NCBI RefSeq assembly: GCF_019703545.1
Contig: NZ_AP018771.1
Location: 1,116,001-1,180,000, forward strand
Length of the DNA stretch: 64,000 nt
Reading direction: 5' to 3'
Source of the DNA: Haemophilus influenzae
Lineage (GTDB): Bacteria; Pseudomonadota; Gammaproteobacteria; Enterobacterales; Pasteurellaceae
Shown here: positions 1 through 10,521 of the stretch, one piece after another
Layout: the number at the start of each line of letters is the position of its first letter
Position numbering within the stretch: position 1 is the stretch's first letter
Position numbers and translations under genes: made by a program
The notes under the pieces: generated by a model
The model's database searches: none
Seen by the model: the letters and a program-made list of their open reading frames with translations, nothing else
What the model was told of the DNA's origin: nothing

Positions 1-405
1 TTCAGGTAATTTTAATCCGCAGATAGTACCAGTTTGTTTGTAATCTTTTAAACCACTGCCAGTTAAATAACCACGTGCGATAGATTCAATTTTAATGGGA
101 TTCAAACGTTTACACACGACGGCGCGATCTCTGATTAAATCCGCTTCTTCTTTTGGTAACACATCATAAACGCTGTCGCCAGTGAAATGATTGGGCATAA
201 TGTGAGCAAGTTTATTAAACCAAAAATTGGAAATTTGAGTTAGGATTTCGCCTTTTCGTGGAATGGGATCATCTAAAATAACATCAAAGGCAGATAAGCG
301 GTCAGAAGCAACCATTAGCATGCGTTTATCATCGATTTCATAGAGATCGCGTACTTTGCCTGAATAGATTTTTTTTAGACTTAAAATGGGGAGTTGTTGT
401 GTCAT
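1..405 (-). CDS. purC: SAICAR synthetase (PurC), C-terminal part outside window
   Basis: Phosphoribosylaminoimidazole-succinocarboxamide synthase, the purine biosynthesis step that joins aspartate to CAIR using ATP. The reading frame starts at the ATG read from 405 and stays open for 135 codons to the window edge, so the C-terminal part is missing from view. The visible N-terminus has the family's SGKVRDLYEID and MVASDRLSAFDVIL motifs (phosphate and nucleotide binding), and later RLNPIKIESIARGYLTGSG. A PurR-type operator lies about 60 bases upstream, which fits purine repression. Identity is clear; only the full length is unknown. Confidence 0.95.
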   Translation of the reverse strand, partial: MTQQLPILSLKKIYSGKVRDLYEIDDKRMLMVASDRLSAFDVILDDPIPRKGEILTQISNFWFNKLAHIMPNHFTGDSVYDVLPKEEADLIRDRAVVCKRLNPIKIESIARGYLTGSGLKDYKQTGTICGLKLPE

Positions 406-467
406 CGTTTTGCACCTGTATGAAAGTAAAAACTGGCGCGTATTGTACCGCACTTTTAAATCAAATA

Positions 468-483
468 AAGCAAACGTTTGCTA
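468..483. promoter_or_regulatory. PurR operator upstream of purC
   Basis: AAGCAAACGTTTGCTA is a near-perfect 16-bp palindrome matching the PurR consensus ACGCAAACGTTTGCGT, with the core GCAAACGTTTGC intact. It lies upstream of purC on the side expected for a repressor of purine genes. The uptake signal ACCGCACTT (447-455) sits between it and the gene. Confidence 0.88.
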
Positions 484-577
484 TTTTTTAAAAAGAAATA
501 AAAATCCTCTGAAATGTTAGGGGAAGTATAGGGGGAAAATGTTTATTATTGGAAATTTAGTAAATCCTATGGCTTAA

Positions 578-2923
578 TTATTGAGCGGGTGGATTGGGAT
601 TATCCAATACGTCCCACAGGCTTTCTTGTGGTGGTGTTTCTGTTTCAGTTGTTGGCGTGAGAGAGGGAGATGATGTTTCGCCACAGAAATTCTGACGATT
701 ATTTAGCCAAACAGGAATTGTTCGATAACTCTCACAATCCCAGTCACCGTATTGATTTATCCCCACCCATTTCACTGTTGTAGGGGGAGTAATTGTTAAT
801 TTTTCAATATTTGTACGGTTTAAATAATCTTTATAAATTTGCAATGCGCCAGAAGCACCAGTCAGTTTTGTTTCGCCATTATCATCGCGACCAAGCCAGA
901 CGGTGCTGATATTTTTTCCGTCAATTCCCACAAACCACGTATCGCGTGATTCATTGGTTGTGCCTGTTTTGCCTGCTAAATGTAAATCAGCGTAATCCTT
1001 TTGCAAACTGCGAGCTGTACCACGTTCAACAGTTTGTTGCATTGCAAATAAGGTTTGGAATGCCGCTTCTTGTGGCACCACTTGTTTTGCACTTTTATCG
1101 TGTTGAAAAATTAGGTTACCTTGACGATCTGCAATACTATCGACGGTTGTAAGCGCAATTCTCCCACCTTGATTGGCAAGGGTTTGATAAAGTTTTGTGA
1201 CATCATAAGGCGAAATGCTATAAGAACCGAGCAACATCGCAGGCACTTTAGGAATTTCCACGTTGTCCCAGCCCATCGCTTTTTGCGTGTCAATGACTTT
1301 GCTCAAGCCAACTTTCATACCAATATTTACAGTGGGAATATTTAAAGAACGGGCTAAGGCATCCATTAACATTACTGAATCACTATATTTTTTGTCATAG
1401 TTGCGTGGCTGCCACGGCGGGCTACCTTTGACATTAATTGTTATTGGTTGGTTATTAATTGGGGTATTCAAACGGAACTGTTCTGGGTTAGAAAGTGCGG
1501 TCAAATAAATAGAAGGTTTTACTAAAGAACCAATCTGACGTTTTGCCATTAATGCACGATTAAAGCCTGCATATTGCGTTTGTAAACCGCCAACTACTGC
1601 ACGAATTTCGCCTGTGCGATAATCCGTTATAATCATCGCTCCCTCTAAATGGGGATTTTTCATTTTCAGTTGTAATTGCGAAACGGTATTGACCACTGCA
1701 TTTTCTGCTTGAGCTTGTTGTTTTAAATCCATTGTGGAAAAAATACGTGCACCAAGTAAACTGGATATTTTGTGTTCGCCCAGTTCACGGCGTAAATCTG
1801 CTTGTAAAGTTTGAATAAACGCAGGATATTTACGCGAGATTTGCCCTTTCTTTTGCACACCTAAAGGTCGCTGACTTAATAATTGATAAAGTTCATCGCC
1901 GATCATTTTATGTTCAAGCATTAGCTTTAAAACAATGTTGCGACGTTCGAGCGCGTTTTGCGGATTACGCCACGGATTATAAAGTGAAGGGCCTTTGACC
2001 ATCCCCACTAAAAGGGCAATTTGATCTAAGCTAATTTCACGAATCGAACGACCAAAATAAAATTGGCTGGCTAATTCAAAACCGTGAATTTGCGTATCGC
2101 CATTTTGCCCGAGATAAATTTCATTGAGATAGGTTTCGAGAATTCGGTTTTTATCGTAACGCCAATCTAACACCAATGACATCAAGGCTTCGTTAGCTTT
2201 GCGTGTAATGGTGCGTTCGCGTGATAAAAATAAATTTTTGACTAATTGTTGAGTGAGTGTACTGCCGCCCTGTACCGTTTGACCTGCACGAATATTGGCA
2301 ATTAATGCACGTAAAATCCCCACTGGATTAATGCCATTATGTTCATAAAAGCGGCGATCTTCCGTTAAAATTAATGTATCAATTAATAAACGGGGATAAT
2401 TTTGCAAAGGAATAGCAAGGCGATCTTCGTTGTCTGATTGCAACATCGCAATCAACTTTGGTGCAAGACGAAATTCATCAACAGTTTTGACTGTGACTAA
2501 ATCTTCAATGCGAGATAATTTATTATGGCTAAAACGCAAGCGTAAAACTCGCTGAGGTTCTGCTTTATCGGGGAAAGGAAAAGCGCGGCGAAGCACTACA
2601 ATGCTATCATCTTCTAATTTGAAATCGCCAGGGGCAGCAACCATTGTGGTTTGGCGATATTCGTTATCTAATAAAATTTGAATGACTTCATCAAAAGCGA
2701 GATTATCGGCAATTTTCACACTTTCTAATCGACTATAAACTTCCGCAGGCAAATGCCAAATTTGACCGTCCATTTTAGAACGAATTTGCCAATCGAGATA
2801 ACCGCCGTAAAAAATCGTTAAGACAAGTGCAGTGAAGCTAAATTTAAGTAAAAAACCTTTAAAAGTGCGGTTATTTTTTGGCGTGTTTTTCGATGATTTT
2901 TTAGCGGAGTGTTGAGAAGTCAT
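578..2923 (-). CDS. mrcB: Penicillin-binding protein 1B (bifunctional peptidoglycan synthase)
   Basis: Class A PBP that polymerises glycan strands and cross-links peptides in the periplasm, 781 residues. It has a basic cytoplasmic tail and one membrane anchor at about residues 24-43. The GT51 glycosyltransferase domain has its catalytic Glu188 in TEDRRF and the motif GGSTLTQQ at about 219. The transpeptidase domain has the active-site SLVK at 466-469, SLN at 526-528 and KTGT at 652-655. All catalytic motifs are present. Its start lies 6 bases after the stop of the UPF0231 gene, so it is probably the last gene of an erpA-UPF0231-mrcB transcript. No clear terminator follows in the 172-base gap before purC. 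Confidence 0.96.
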   Translation of the reverse strand: MTSQHSAKKSSKNTPKNNRTFKGFLLKFSFTALVLTIFYGGYLDWQIRSKMDGQIWHLPAEVYSRLESVKIADNLAFDEVIQILLDNEYRQTTMVAAPGDFKLEDDSIVVLRRAFPFPDKAEPQRVLRLRFSHNKLSRIEDLVTVKTVDEFRLAPKLIAMLQSDNEDRLAIPLQNYPRLLIDTLILTEDRRFYEHNGINPVGILRALIANIRAGQTVQGGSTLTQQLVKNLFLSRERTITRKANEALMSLVLDWRYDKNRILETYLNEIYLGQNGDTQIHGFELASQFYFGRSIREISLDQIALLVGMVKGPSLYNPWRNPQNALERRNIVLKLMLEHKMIGDELYQLLSQRPLGVQKKGQISRKYPAFIQTLQADLRRELGEHKISSLLGARIFSTMDLKQQAQAENAVVNTVSQLQLKMKNPHLEGAMIITDYRTGEIRAVVGGLQTQYAGFNRALMAKRQIGSLVKPSIYLTALSNPEQFRLNTPINNQPITINVKGSPPWQPRNYDKKYSDSVMLMDALARSLNIPTVNIGMKVGLSKVIDTQKAMGWDNVEIPKVPAMLLGSYSISPYDVTKLYQTLANQGGRIALTTVDSIADRQGNLIFQHDKSAKQVVPQEAAFQTLFAMQQTVERGTARSLQKDYADLHLAGKTGTTNESRDTWFVGIDGKNISTVWLGRDDNGETKLTGASGALQIYKDYLNRTNIEKLTITPPTTVKWVGINQYGDWDCESYRTIPVWLNNRQNFCGETSSPSLTPTTETETPPQESLWDVLDNPNPPAQ

Positions 2924-2929
2924 AGTGAG

Positions 2930-3283
2930 TTAAGCAATAAAATCAACATAAGATTGGAGAAAATGAATAAAATCTTGCGTACCGCAAAAAGCAAGGCTTT
3001 CTTCATCATAATAATGGAAATCTTGTTCTAAAATTTCATCTGATTCAATGGCGAGATTGTTGGCGCGCACCATTACTTCATCAGCATTTAAAAATAACGT
3101 ATATTCCGCACCGACTAAGACTTTTTCTTGATTTTCAATAAGTGATTTTGCAGTGGAAAGTGCGGTTAAAATCTTGTCTGAATTTGACCGCACTTCTGTG
3201 TTGAACCAGTTAGCAAGGGCAATGTGTTCCATCGAACATTTGACGGATACATTGCCTTGATAATGTGTAAATTGAAAATCCAT
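2930..3283 (-). CDS. UPF0231 (YacL) family protein
   Basis: Small conserved protein of unknown function, 117 residues. I chose the ATG at 3283 (MDFQFTHYQGN), which is the usual UPF0231 beginning and lies one base after the erpA stop. The longer reading from 3328 would run back into erpA. The protein is acidic, with no signal peptide or membrane segment, so it is probably cytosolic. The tight spacing to erpA and mrcB implies co-transcription. Family membership is recognised from the N-terminus and size; no activity can be assigned. Confidence 0.88.
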   Translation of the reverse strand: MDFQFTHYQGNVSVKCSMEHIALANWFNTEVRSNSDKILTALSTAKSLIENQEKVLVGAEYTLFLNADEVMVRANNLAIESDEILEQDFHYYDEESLAFCGTQDFIHFLQSYVDFIA

Positions 3284-3284
3284 C

Positions 3285-3629
3285 TTAGATACTAAAGGAT
3301 GAACCACAGCCACAAGTGCTGGTGGCATTTGGATTATTTACAGTAAAACGTGAACCCTCTAAACCCTCAGTATAATCGACTGTACCGCCGATTAAATACT
3401 GTAAGCTCATCGGGTCAATCACAAGTTGAACCCCTGATTTTTCAATGGTTAAATCGCCGTCATTGACTTTTTCATCAAAGGTAAAACCATATTGGAAACC
3501 GCTGCAACCACCCCCTGTGATATACACGCGTAATTTCAAATCAGTATTTTCTTCTTCGCTGATTAAACTTTTTACTTTATTTGCCGCTGCATCAGTAAAT
3601 GTCAGTGGCACCGCAATATCATCTATCAT
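3285..3629 (-). CDS. erpA: Iron-sulfur cluster insertion protein ErpA
   Basis: A-type carrier protein that delivers Fe-S clusters to apo-enzymes, 114 residues. The three conserved cysteines are visible: one in [11 protein letters not shown] at about residue 42 and two in the C-terminal CGCGSSF. The start [13 protein letters not shown] is typical of ErpA rather than IscA. It is transcribed divergently from map and leads the erpA-UPF0231-mrcB group. Confidence 0.95.
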   Translation of the reverse strand: MIDDIAVPLTFTDAAANKVKSLISEEENTDLKLRVYITGGGCSGFQYGFTFDEKVNDGDLTIEKSGVQLVIDPMSLQYLIGGTVDYTEGLEGSRFTVNNPNATSTCGCGSSFSI

Positions 3630-3725
3630 AACTATTTCCTACTTTCCTAAAATTTCAATCCCGCCATTATCTAATAACCCTTTACTCCATTCAAGTGTAA
3701 TCCAGTTTTTTCCTAGAAATCGTGC

Positions 3726-3731
3726 TATAAT
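3726..3731 (+). promoter_or_regulatory. -10 element (TATAAT) of the map promoter
   Basis: A perfect TATAAT lies 34 bases before the map start codon, in the 135-base divergent gap between erpA and map. The -35 position holds only a weak match (CAGTTT), so only the -10 box is called. Confidence 0.55.
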
Positions 3732-3764
3732 CTCGCAAAGTTTTTTCAAAAAAGTGAGATAAAA

Positions 3765-4571
3765 ATGGCTATTCCAATTAGAACTGAAAAAGAAATTGTA
3801 AAACTGCGTGAGGCCTGCAAATTGGCTTCGGATGTGCTGGTGATGATTGAACCTTACGTAAAAGCAGGTGTAACTACAGGTGAACTTGATCGCATTTGCC
3901 ATGAATATATGGTAAATGAACAAAAGGTTATTCCTGCTTGTTTGAATTATCACGGTTTCCCAAAGGCGACCTGTATTTCCATTAACGAAGTCGTTTGTCA
4001 CGGTATTCCAAGTGATGATAAAGTGTTAAAAAATGGCGATATTGTGAATATTGATGTTACCGTGATTAAAGACGGTTATTTTGGCGATAACTCAAAAATG
4101 TATATCGTGGGCGGAGAAACAAATATTCGTAGTAAAAAGTTAGTGGAAGCGGCACAAGAGGCATTATATGTTGGGATACGCACTGTAAAACCCGATATTC
4201 GTTTAAATGAAATAGGTAAAGCCGTGCAAAAATATACGGAAAGCCAAACTTTCAGCGTTGTGCGTGAATATTGCGGACACGGCGTTGGTACGGAATTTCA
4301 CTGCGAACCTCAAGTATTGCATTATTACGCCGATGATGGCGGTGTAATTTTAAAACCCGGAATGGTGTTTACCATTGAGCCAATGATTAACGCGGGCAAA
4401 AAAGAAGTGCGCGTAATGGGAGATGGTTGGACAGTAAAAACCAAAGATCGCAGCCATTCAGCACAATATGAACATCAACTTGTTGTCACCGAAACTGGTT
4501 GTGAAGTGATGACTATTCGCGATGAAGAAATTGCAGAAGGGCGAATTTCGCGGATTATGGTGAATGTGTAA
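3765..4571 (+). CDS. map: Methionine aminopeptidase type I
   Basis: Removes the initiator methionine from nascent proteins in the cytosol, 268 residues, the usual bacterial type I length. The metal ligands of the pita-bread fold are visible in order: NIDVTVIKDGYFGDNS (two Asp), EYCGHGVGTEFHCEP (His), TIEPM (Glu) and QYEHQLVVT (Glu). It stands alone, divergent from erpA, with an intrinsic terminator 21 bases after the stop. Confidence 0.97.
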   Translation: MAIPIRTEKEIVKLREACKLASDVLVMIEPYVKAGVTTGELDRICHEYMVNEQKVIPACLNYHGFPKATCISINEVVCHGIPSDDKVLKNGDIVNIDVTVIKDGYFGDNSKMYIVGGETNIRSKKLVEAAQEALYVGIRTVKPDIRLNEIGKAVQKYTESQTFSVVREYCGHGVGTEFHCEPQVLHYYADDGGVILKPGMVFTIEPMINAGKKEVRVMGDGWTVKTKDRSHSAQYEHQLVVTETGCEVMTIRDEEIAEGRISRIMVNV

Positions 4572-4591
4572 TTGACATTAAATTATAAGAT

Positions 4592-4617
4592 AAGGGCGTA
4601 GATATACGCCCTTTTTG
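4592..4617 (+). terminator. Intrinsic terminator after map
   Basis: A perfect 9-bp stem, AAGGGCGTA / TACGCCCTT with loop GATA, is followed by a run of T. It lies 20 bases after the map stop. Confidence 0.88.
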
Positions 4618-4664
4618 TTTTTCTTTATAATAAAACGACTTCGATCTAATAAAAGGCAATTCAT

Positions 4665-7256
4665 ATGTTGTTTTCTCCGACACTATCTTCTCCTTTAACG
4701 CCAAGTGCGGTCAAAATTGAGCGAGAAAATCTCAAGCAATTTGAGCTCGAGAATTTTTCTTGTTATTCCATTTTTGAGCTTATTGAAAATCGCAGTGATT
4801 TTTATGATGCCTTATTGATTCAACTTTGGCAGGAAATAGAATTAAGTGAACAGCAAGGCATTTCTTTAATTGCGGTGGGCGGTTATGGACGGCGTGAGAT
4901 GTTTCCTTTGTCGGATTTAGATTTTTTGATTTTAGTCGAGCAAACCCCAAGCCCTGAGATTGAAGAAAAAATTACTCAATTTATCCAATTTTTATGGGAT
5001 TGTGGCTTTGAGGTGGGAAATAGTGTTCGAACCTTAGCACAATGCGAATCGGAAGGAAAACAAGATATTACGATTGCCACCAATTTATTAGAAGCAAGAT
5101 TTCTCACTGGAAATCGACCGCACTTTGATGCGCTAAATGAATTGGTAAAACGTGCTGATTTTTGGTCGAAAGAAGATTTTTTTAATGCCAAAGTGCAAGA
5201 GCAAATAGAACGTTATCAGCGTTATCACAATACGGCTTATAACCTTGAGCCAGATATTAAGTACAGCCCTGGTGGCTTGCGTGATTTGCATTTGTTGTAT
5301 TGGGTGGCGTTGCGTCATTCGGGGGCTTTGACCCTTGAGGCCATTTTACAAAGTGGTTTTATTTATCCTCAAGAATATCAGCAACTACAAGAAAGTCGTG
5401 CATTTTTATTTAAAGTGCGGTTCGCTTTGCATTTGATTTTGAAACGTTACGATAATCGTCTGTTGTTTGATCGCCAAATTAAAGTTAGTGAATTGTTGGG
5501 CTTTCGAGGGGAAGGCAATCCAGCTGTGGAAAAAATGATGAAATGTTTTTTCCAAGCATTGCACCGAATTTCGCTGATTAGTAATTTGCTGATTCAGCAT
5601 TATCGAGAAAATGTGCTTTCATCAAATAAGGCTACTGTGATTGACCAATTAGACGATGATTTTCAACTGATTAATCAATGTTTATGTTTGCGTAATAGTC
5701 GTGTTTTTCAAGAAAAACCAGCGCGAATTTTAGATCTATTCTTTTATTTAACGCAGTACAAGCAGGCGGATATTCATTCTGATACCTTACGTCAATTACA
5801 AATTTCCTTAGATCAATTATCACAAAAATTATGCGAAATTCCTGCTGCTCGAGAAAAATTTCTACGTTTGTTTAATCAACCTAATGCGATTAAGCGTGCG
5901 TTTATGCCGATGCACCAATATGGCGTATTAACTGCGTATCTTCCGCAATGGCAAGCTATTGAAGGTTTAATGCAATTTGATTTATTCCATATTTATACGG
6001 TGGATGAGCATACATTGCGCGTGATGTTGAAATTGGAAAGTTTTCTGTCACAGGAAAGTGCGCAAGAACACCCCATTGCTCATCGAATTTTTAGCCAACT
6101 TTCTGACCGCACTTTGCTTTATATTGCGGCGTTGTTCCACGATATTGCAAAAGGGCGGGGCGGTGATCACGCAGAACTTGGCGTAGAAGATGTGGCAGAC
6201 TTTGCGCAATTACATGGTTTAGATCGTCGAGAAATTGATACCCTTGCTTGGCTAGTTCAATCCCATTTGCTGATGTCAATTACGGCACAACGCCGTGATA
6301 TTCATGATCCTGAAGTCGTCATGAATTTTGCGGAAGCCGTGCAAAATCAAGTTCGATTAGATTATCTGACCTGTTTAACGGTGGCAGATATTTGTGCAAC
6401 CAATGGTAATTTATGGAATAGCTGGAAACGTTCGCTTTTTGCCTCTTTATATGAATTTACAGGACGGCAATTTTCACAAGGCATGAAAGAATTGCTTGAT
6501 TATTCAGAAAAATCGGCAGAAAACCGAAAACTTGCACAGCAAATTTTAACGCAGGATTATTCCGATATTGCACCAATCTCTATTGAGAAATTATGGACTC
6601 GTTGTCCAGAAGATTATTTTGTGCGTAATACGCCAAAACAAATTGCGTGGCATACAAGTTTGCTGGTGGATTTCGTTGAGGCATTATTAGTGAAAATTAG
6701 TAATCGCTTTTCACTTGGCGGCACGGAAGTGTTTATTTATTGCCAAGATCAACCGCACTTATTTAATAAAGTGGTGAGTACCATTGGCGCAAAAAAATTC
6801 AGTATCCACGATGCGCAGATTATTACGACACAAGATGGTTATGTTTTTGATAGCTTTATCATCACAGAACTTAACGGTGAATTAGTGGAATTTGATCGTC
6901 GCCGAGAACTAGAGCAAGCTCTAACATTAGCCCTTCAAAGTGAAAAATTGCCCGCACTTTCTATTACGCCGAATCGTCAGCTTCAACATTTTATTGTACA
7001 AACCGACGTGCGTTTTTTACATGAAAACAAAAAAGAACATACTGAAATGGAACTGGTTGCCTTGGATAAACCCGGTTTATTAGCCCAAGTGAGCCAGATT
7101 TTTACTGAGTTAAATCTAAATTTATTAAATGCGAAAATTACCACCGTAGGCGAAAAAGCCGAGGATTTTTTTATTTTGACGAACCAATTTGGGCAAGCTC
7201 TGGATTCTCAACAAAGAGAAATATTACGTAACGTGCTGTATCGAAATATTGGATAG
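4665..7256 (+). CDS. glnD: Bifunctional uridylyltransferase / uridylyl-removing enzyme (PII regulator)
   Basis: Senses glutamine and adds UMP to, or removes it from, PII protein, controlling nitrogen metabolism. It has 863 residues, typical of the family. The order is an N-terminal nucleotidyltransferase domain with [19 protein letters not shown] at about residues 67-86, a central HD hydrolase domain with [11 protein letters not shown] at about 492, and two C-terminal ACT domains (about 680-765 and 785-863). All parts are intact. Uptake signals occur inside the gene. It has its own leader after the map terminator and no partner gene. Confidence 0.96.
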   Translation: MLFSPTLSSPLTPSAVKIERENLKQFELENFSCYSIFELIENRSDFYDALLIQLWQEIELSEQQGISLIAVGGYGRREMFPLSDLDFLILVEQTPSPEIEEKITQFIQFLWDCGFEVGNSVRTLAQCESEGKQDITIATNLLEARFLTGNRPHFDALNELVKRADFWSKEDFFNAKVQEQIERYQRYHNTAYNLEPDIKYSPGGLRDLHLLYWVALRHSGALTLEAILQSGFIYPQEYQQLQESRAFLFKVRFALHLILKRYDNRLLFDRQIKVSELLGFRGEGNPAVEKMMKCFFQALHRISLISNLLIQHYRENVLSSNKATVIDQLDDDFQLINQCLCLRNSRVFQEKPARILDLFFYLTQYKQADIHSDTLRQLQISLDQLSQKLCEIPAAREKFLRLFNQPNAIKRAFMPMHQYGVLTAYLPQWQAIEGLMQFDLFHIYTVDEHTLRVMLKLESFLSQESAQEHPIAHRIFSQLSDRTLLYIAALFHDIAKGRGGDHAELGVEDVADFAQLHGLDRREIDTLAWLVQSHLLMSITAQRRDIHDPEVVMNFAEAVQNQVRLDYLTCLTVADICATNGNLWNSWKRSLFASLYEFTGRQFSQGMKELLDYSEKSAENRKLAQQILTQDYSDIAPISIEKLWTRCPEDYFVRNTPKQIAWHTSLLVDFVEALLVKISNRFSLGGTEVFIYCQDQPHLFNKVVSTIGAKKFSIHDAQIITTQDGYVFDSFIITELNGELVEFDRRRELEQALTLALQSEKLPALSITPNRQLQHFIVQTDVRFLHENKKEHTEMELVALDKPGLLAQVSQIFTELNLNLLNAKITTVGEKAEDFFILTNQFGQALDSQQREILRNVLYRNIG

Positions 7257-7330
7257 TCCTTTTTATAAAAATATATTTCTAGGTAAATTTGCCTTATGTT
7301 ATCCTTTACAAAAAATTTTAGGGTCACACT

Positions 7331-8398
7331 ATGCTGAGTATTTTTGTTACTTTTCTTGGTGCATTTTTAACATTGATTGTGATGCGACCACTTGCCAATT
7401 GGATTGGATTAGTTGATAAGCCAAACTATCGTAAACGTCATCAAGGCACAATTCCACTAATCGGTGGCGTATCGCTTTTTGTTGGAAATCTTTGCTATTA
7501 TTTGATGGAATGGGATCAACTTCGATTACCGTATCTTTATTTGTTCAGTATTTTTGTTTTATTGGCGATTGGGATTTTAGATGATCGCTTTGATATTAGC
7601 CCTTTTTTAAGAGCAGGCATTCAAGCAATATTGGCGATTTTAATGATCGATCTTGGGAATATTTATCTTGATCATCTTGGTCAAATTTTAGGGCCTTTCC
7701 AATTAACGCTCGGTTCAATTGGTTTGATTATTACCGTTTTTGCTACTATTGCGATTATTAATGCCTTTAATATGATTGATGGTATTGATGGATTGCTTGG
7801 GGGACTCTCTTGTGTTTCTTTTGCGGCGATTGGTATTTTAATGTATCGAGATGGGCAAATGGATATGGCGCATTGGAGTTTTGCTTTAATCGTATCGATT
7901 TTACCTTATTTGATGCTCAATCTAGGGATTCCATTTGGACCAAAATATAAGGTGTTTATGGGGGATGCTGGGAGCACATTAATTGGCTTTACCATTATTT
8001 GGATTTTGTTATTGAGTACGCAAGGAAAAGGGCATCCGATGAATCCAGTAACCGCACTTTGGATTATTGCGATTCCTTTGATTGATATGGTTGCGATTAT
8101 TTATCGCCGTGTACGTAAAGGTAAAAGCCCATTCCGTCCAGATCGTTTACATGTTCATCATTTAATGGTAAGAGCGGGTTTAACATCAAGACAAGCCTTT
8201 TTATTGATTACGTTTGTTTCTGCAGTTTGTGCAACTATCGGTATTTTAGGGGAAGTTTATTATGTGAATGAGTGGGCGATGTTTGTTGGCTTTTTCATTT
8301 TATTTTTCCTTTATGTCTATTCAATTACGCATGCATGGCGAATTACCCGTTGGGTAAGAAGAATGAAACGTCGTGCCAAACGGTTGAAGAAAGCATAA
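7331..8398 (+). CDS. wecA: Undecaprenyl-phosphate alpha-GlcNAc-1-phosphate transferase
   Basis: Inner-membrane enzyme that moves GlcNAc-1-P from UDP-GlcNAc to undecaprenyl phosphate, starting lipid-linked glycan assembly. It has 355 residues with about eleven hydrophobic segments. Diagnostic motifs are DDRFDISPFLRAGIQ (catalytic Asp pair), NAFNMIDGIDGLLGG, FMGDAGSTLIG and the cytoplasmic RPDRLHVHHLM histidine motif. The C-terminus is strongly basic. In H. influenzae this gene (also called rfe) is tied to lsg-dependent glycan, so it may feed the lsg cluster at 32-38 kb; that link is inference here. Confidence 0.95.
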   Translation: MLSIFVTFLGAFLTLIVMRPLANWIGLVDKPNYRKRHQGTIPLIGGVSLFVGNLCYYLMEWDQLRLPYLYLFSIFVLLAIGILDDRFDISPFLRAGIQAILAILMIDLGNIYLDHLGQILGPFQLTLGSIGLIITVFATIAIINAFNMIDGIDGLLGGLSCVSFAAIGILMYRDGQMDMAHWSFALIVSILPYLMLNLGIPFGPKYKVFMGDAGSTLIGFTIIWILLLSTQGKGHPMNPVTALWIIAIPLIDMVAIIYRRVRKGKSPFRPDRLHVHHLMVRAGLTSRQAFLLITFVSAVCATIGILGEVYYVNEWAMFVGFFILFFLYVYSITHAWRITRWVRRMKRRAKRLKKA

Positions 8399-8400
8399 AA

Positions 8401-8439
8401 AAATAAAGGCTTGTGTTATTAAATCACAAGCCTTTATTT
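8401..8439. terminator. Terminator after wecA
   Basis: A 15-bp perfect stem, AAATAAAGGCTTGTG / CACAAGCCTTTATTT with a 9-base loop, starts two bases after the wecA stop. It has T-rich flanks on the plus strand and A-rich flanks on the other side, so it may work in both directions. Confidence 0.88.
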
Positions 8440-8534
8440 TTTGAGAAAATTCACAGCACTTTTTAATTAACATTTTGGTGATCTATTTTTGTAGATAGAA
8501 CAAATCCCCAGCCTTTTGCCTAGGGATTGAAATT

Positions 8535-8610
<76 letters not shown>

Positions 8611-8703
8611 AGTTCACATCAGTGAATGAGCCCACATTATACAAATATTTTTAGGGCTTGCAAGGGCAATTTCATAAAAAGAAATTTTTTGTTGAAGTTT
8701 TCG

Positions 8704-9252
8704 TCAATCTAATTTCATGAAGTGTTTGCGATAATAAGCCAGCTCTTTAATGGATTCTCGAATGTCATCTAGCGCTAAATGCGTATTCTCTTTTTTAAAG
8801 CCTTCTAAAATTTCAGGTTTCCAACGTGCTGCAAGTTCTTTTAATGTGCTCACGTCTAAATGACGATAATGAAAATAATCGGCTAAATCTGGCATATATT
8901 TCACTAAGAAGCGTTTATCTTGGGCAATGCTGTTACCGCAAATTGGCGACGAACCTTTTGGCACCCATTTTTTTAAAAAGTCTAAGGTTTGTAATTCTGC
9001 TGCTCGTTCGGTAAGTTTGCTGGCTTTTACGCGTTCAATTAAGCCGTTTTCACTATGCGTTTTTTGGCACCAATCATTCATTTTATTGAGTAATTCATCA
9101 GGCTGATGAACCGCTAATACTGGGCCCTCTGCCAAAATATTTAAATTTTTATCTGTCATAATAGTCGCAATTTCAATAATACGTTCTTTTTCCGGTTCTA
9201 AACCGGTCATTTCTAAATCAATCCAAATAAGATTTTGTTTATCGAATGACAT
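8704..9252 (-). CDS. orn: Oligoribonuclease
   Basis: DEDDh 3'-5' exonuclease that degrades two- to five-base RNA fragments, 182 residues. The catalytic acidic residues are visible in [12 protein letters not shown] (Asp, Glu), [18 protein letters not shown] (Asp) and [14 protein letters not shown] (His and Asp). I chose the ATG at 9252 ([10 protein letters not shown]). An upstream in-frame TTG at 9273 would add seven unusual residues. Divergent from rsgA, the common gammaproteobacterial pairing. Confidence 0.96.
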   Translation of the reverse strand: MSFDKQNLIWIDLEMTGLEPEKERIIEIATIMTDKNLNILAEGPVLAVHQPDELLNKMNDWCQKTHSENGLIERVKASKLTERAAELQTLDFLKKWVPKGSSPICGNSIAQDKRFLVKYMPDLADYFHYRHLDVSTLKELAARWKPEILEGFKKENTHLALDDIRESIKELAYYRKHFMKLD

Positions 9253-9322
9253 AATATCAGGTATCCTATGCAAAAATTTTTTTCATTTTACCAAAAACAA
9301 GGGAAAAAACGACCGCACTTTT

Positions 9323-10363
9323 ATGGCTAAACGTAAATTAACTCAAAACCAAACTCGAAGAATTCAATCAAATAATGCGAAAACATTACATCGCCATAAG
9401 AAAAAAGACATTGAATGGTCAGATGAAATGCTGGGCGAATCGCAAGAAGGCGTTGTGGTCACACGTTATTCTATTCACGCAGATGTCGAAAATGAACAAG
9501 GCGAAATTTATCGTTGTAATTTGCGTCGTACTTTGTCGAGTTTGGTGGTGGGAGATAAAGTTGTTTGGCGTAAAGGTAATGAACAATTACAAGGTGTGAG
9601 CGGCGTGATTGAGGCGATTCACCCTCGAGAAAATGAAATTTCCCGCCCTGATTATTATGATGGTTTGAAACCCATCGCGGCGAATATTGATCGTATTATT
9701 ATTGTATCAGCAGTATTGCCAACGCTTTCCTTAAATATTATCGATCGTTATCTTGTTGTGTGTGAAATTGCGGGAATTACGCCTCTCATTGTTTTGAATA
9801 AAGTGGATTTATTGACGCAGGAACAGCGTCAAGAAATTGAAGAACAACTTAAAATTTACCAAGATATTGGCTATGAAATTTTAATGATTTCAGCAAAGAG
9901 CGGTGAAAATATGGAAAAATTGACCGCACTTTTGGCACAAGGCACGGCGATTTTTGTTGGGCAATCTGGTGTTGGTAAATCGAGTTTAATTAATCATATT
10001 TTGCCTAGCGTAAACGCTCAAGTAGGAGATGTGAGCGAAACATCAGGGTTAGGGCAGCATACCACGACATCGTCACGTCTTTACCATTTGCCACAAGGCG
10101 GTAATTTAATTGATTCGCCCGGAATTAGAGAATTTGGGCTTTGGCATTTAGATGCCGAGCAAATCACAAAAGGCTATCGAGAATTTCAATATGTTTTGGG
10201 CACCTGTAAATTCCGTGATTGTAAACATTTGAGCGACCCCGGATGTGCGTTGCGTGAAGCCGTTGAGCAAGGCAAAATTTCGCCTGTTCGTTATGATAAC
10301 TATCATCGATTAATTGAAAGTTTAAGTGAAACAAAATCACAACGTCATTTTTCATTAGTTTAA
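9323..10363 (+). CDS. rsgA: Ribosome small-subunit GTPase RsgA
   Basis: Circularly permuted GTPase that helps mature the 30S ribosomal subunit, 346 residues. An N-terminal OB-fold is followed by permuted GTPase motifs: NKVD (G4), [15 protein letters not shown] (G1, about residue 213) and [10 protein letters not shown] (G3). A C-terminal zinc motif [14 protein letters not shown] lies at about 294. A DNA uptake signal ACCGCACTT (9312-9320) ends two bases before the ATG, where a ribosome binding site would normally lie, and no Shine-Dalgarno is seen. Divergent from orn. Confidence 0.96.
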   Translation: MAKRKLTQNQTRRIQSNNAKTLHRHKKKDIEWSDEMLGESQEGVVVTRYSIHADVENEQGEIYRCNLRRTLSSLVVGDKVVWRKGNEQLQGVSGVIEAIHPRENEISRPDYYDGLKPIAANIDRIIIVSAVLPTLSLNIIDRYLVVCEIAGITPLIVLNKVDLLTQEQRQEIEEQLKIYQDIGYEILMISAKSGENMEKLTALLAQGTAIFVGQSGVGKSSLINHILPSVNAQVGDVSETSGLGQHTTTSSRLYHLPQGGNLIDSPGIREFGLWHLDAEQITKGYREFQYVLGTCKFRDCKHLSDPGCALREAVEQGKISPVRYDNYHRLIESLSETKSQRHFSLV

Positions 10364-10439
10364 CGATTGAGATTGTGAATAATAAATAAACTATTTAGCT
10401 TATTTTTATGATTTAATTCAGGCTTTTTAGTGTTTATTC

Positions 10440-10468
10440 TTGATTATTTTGCTTTGAAAAAGGATACT
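10440..10468 (+). promoter_or_regulatory. Predicted promoter of the pts operon
   Basis: TTGATT (10440-10445) and GATACT (10463-10468) are separated by exactly 17 bases and lie 54 bases upstream of ptsH. The 158-base gap between rsgA and ptsH holds nothing else I can name. TGTGA at 10372 could be half of a CRP site but lacks its partner. Confidence 0.5.
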
Positions 10469-10521
10469 AGGGCAATTTTCTGGTTTTATATTTTTAATTA
10501 TTGATTAGTCGAGGTAGCATT

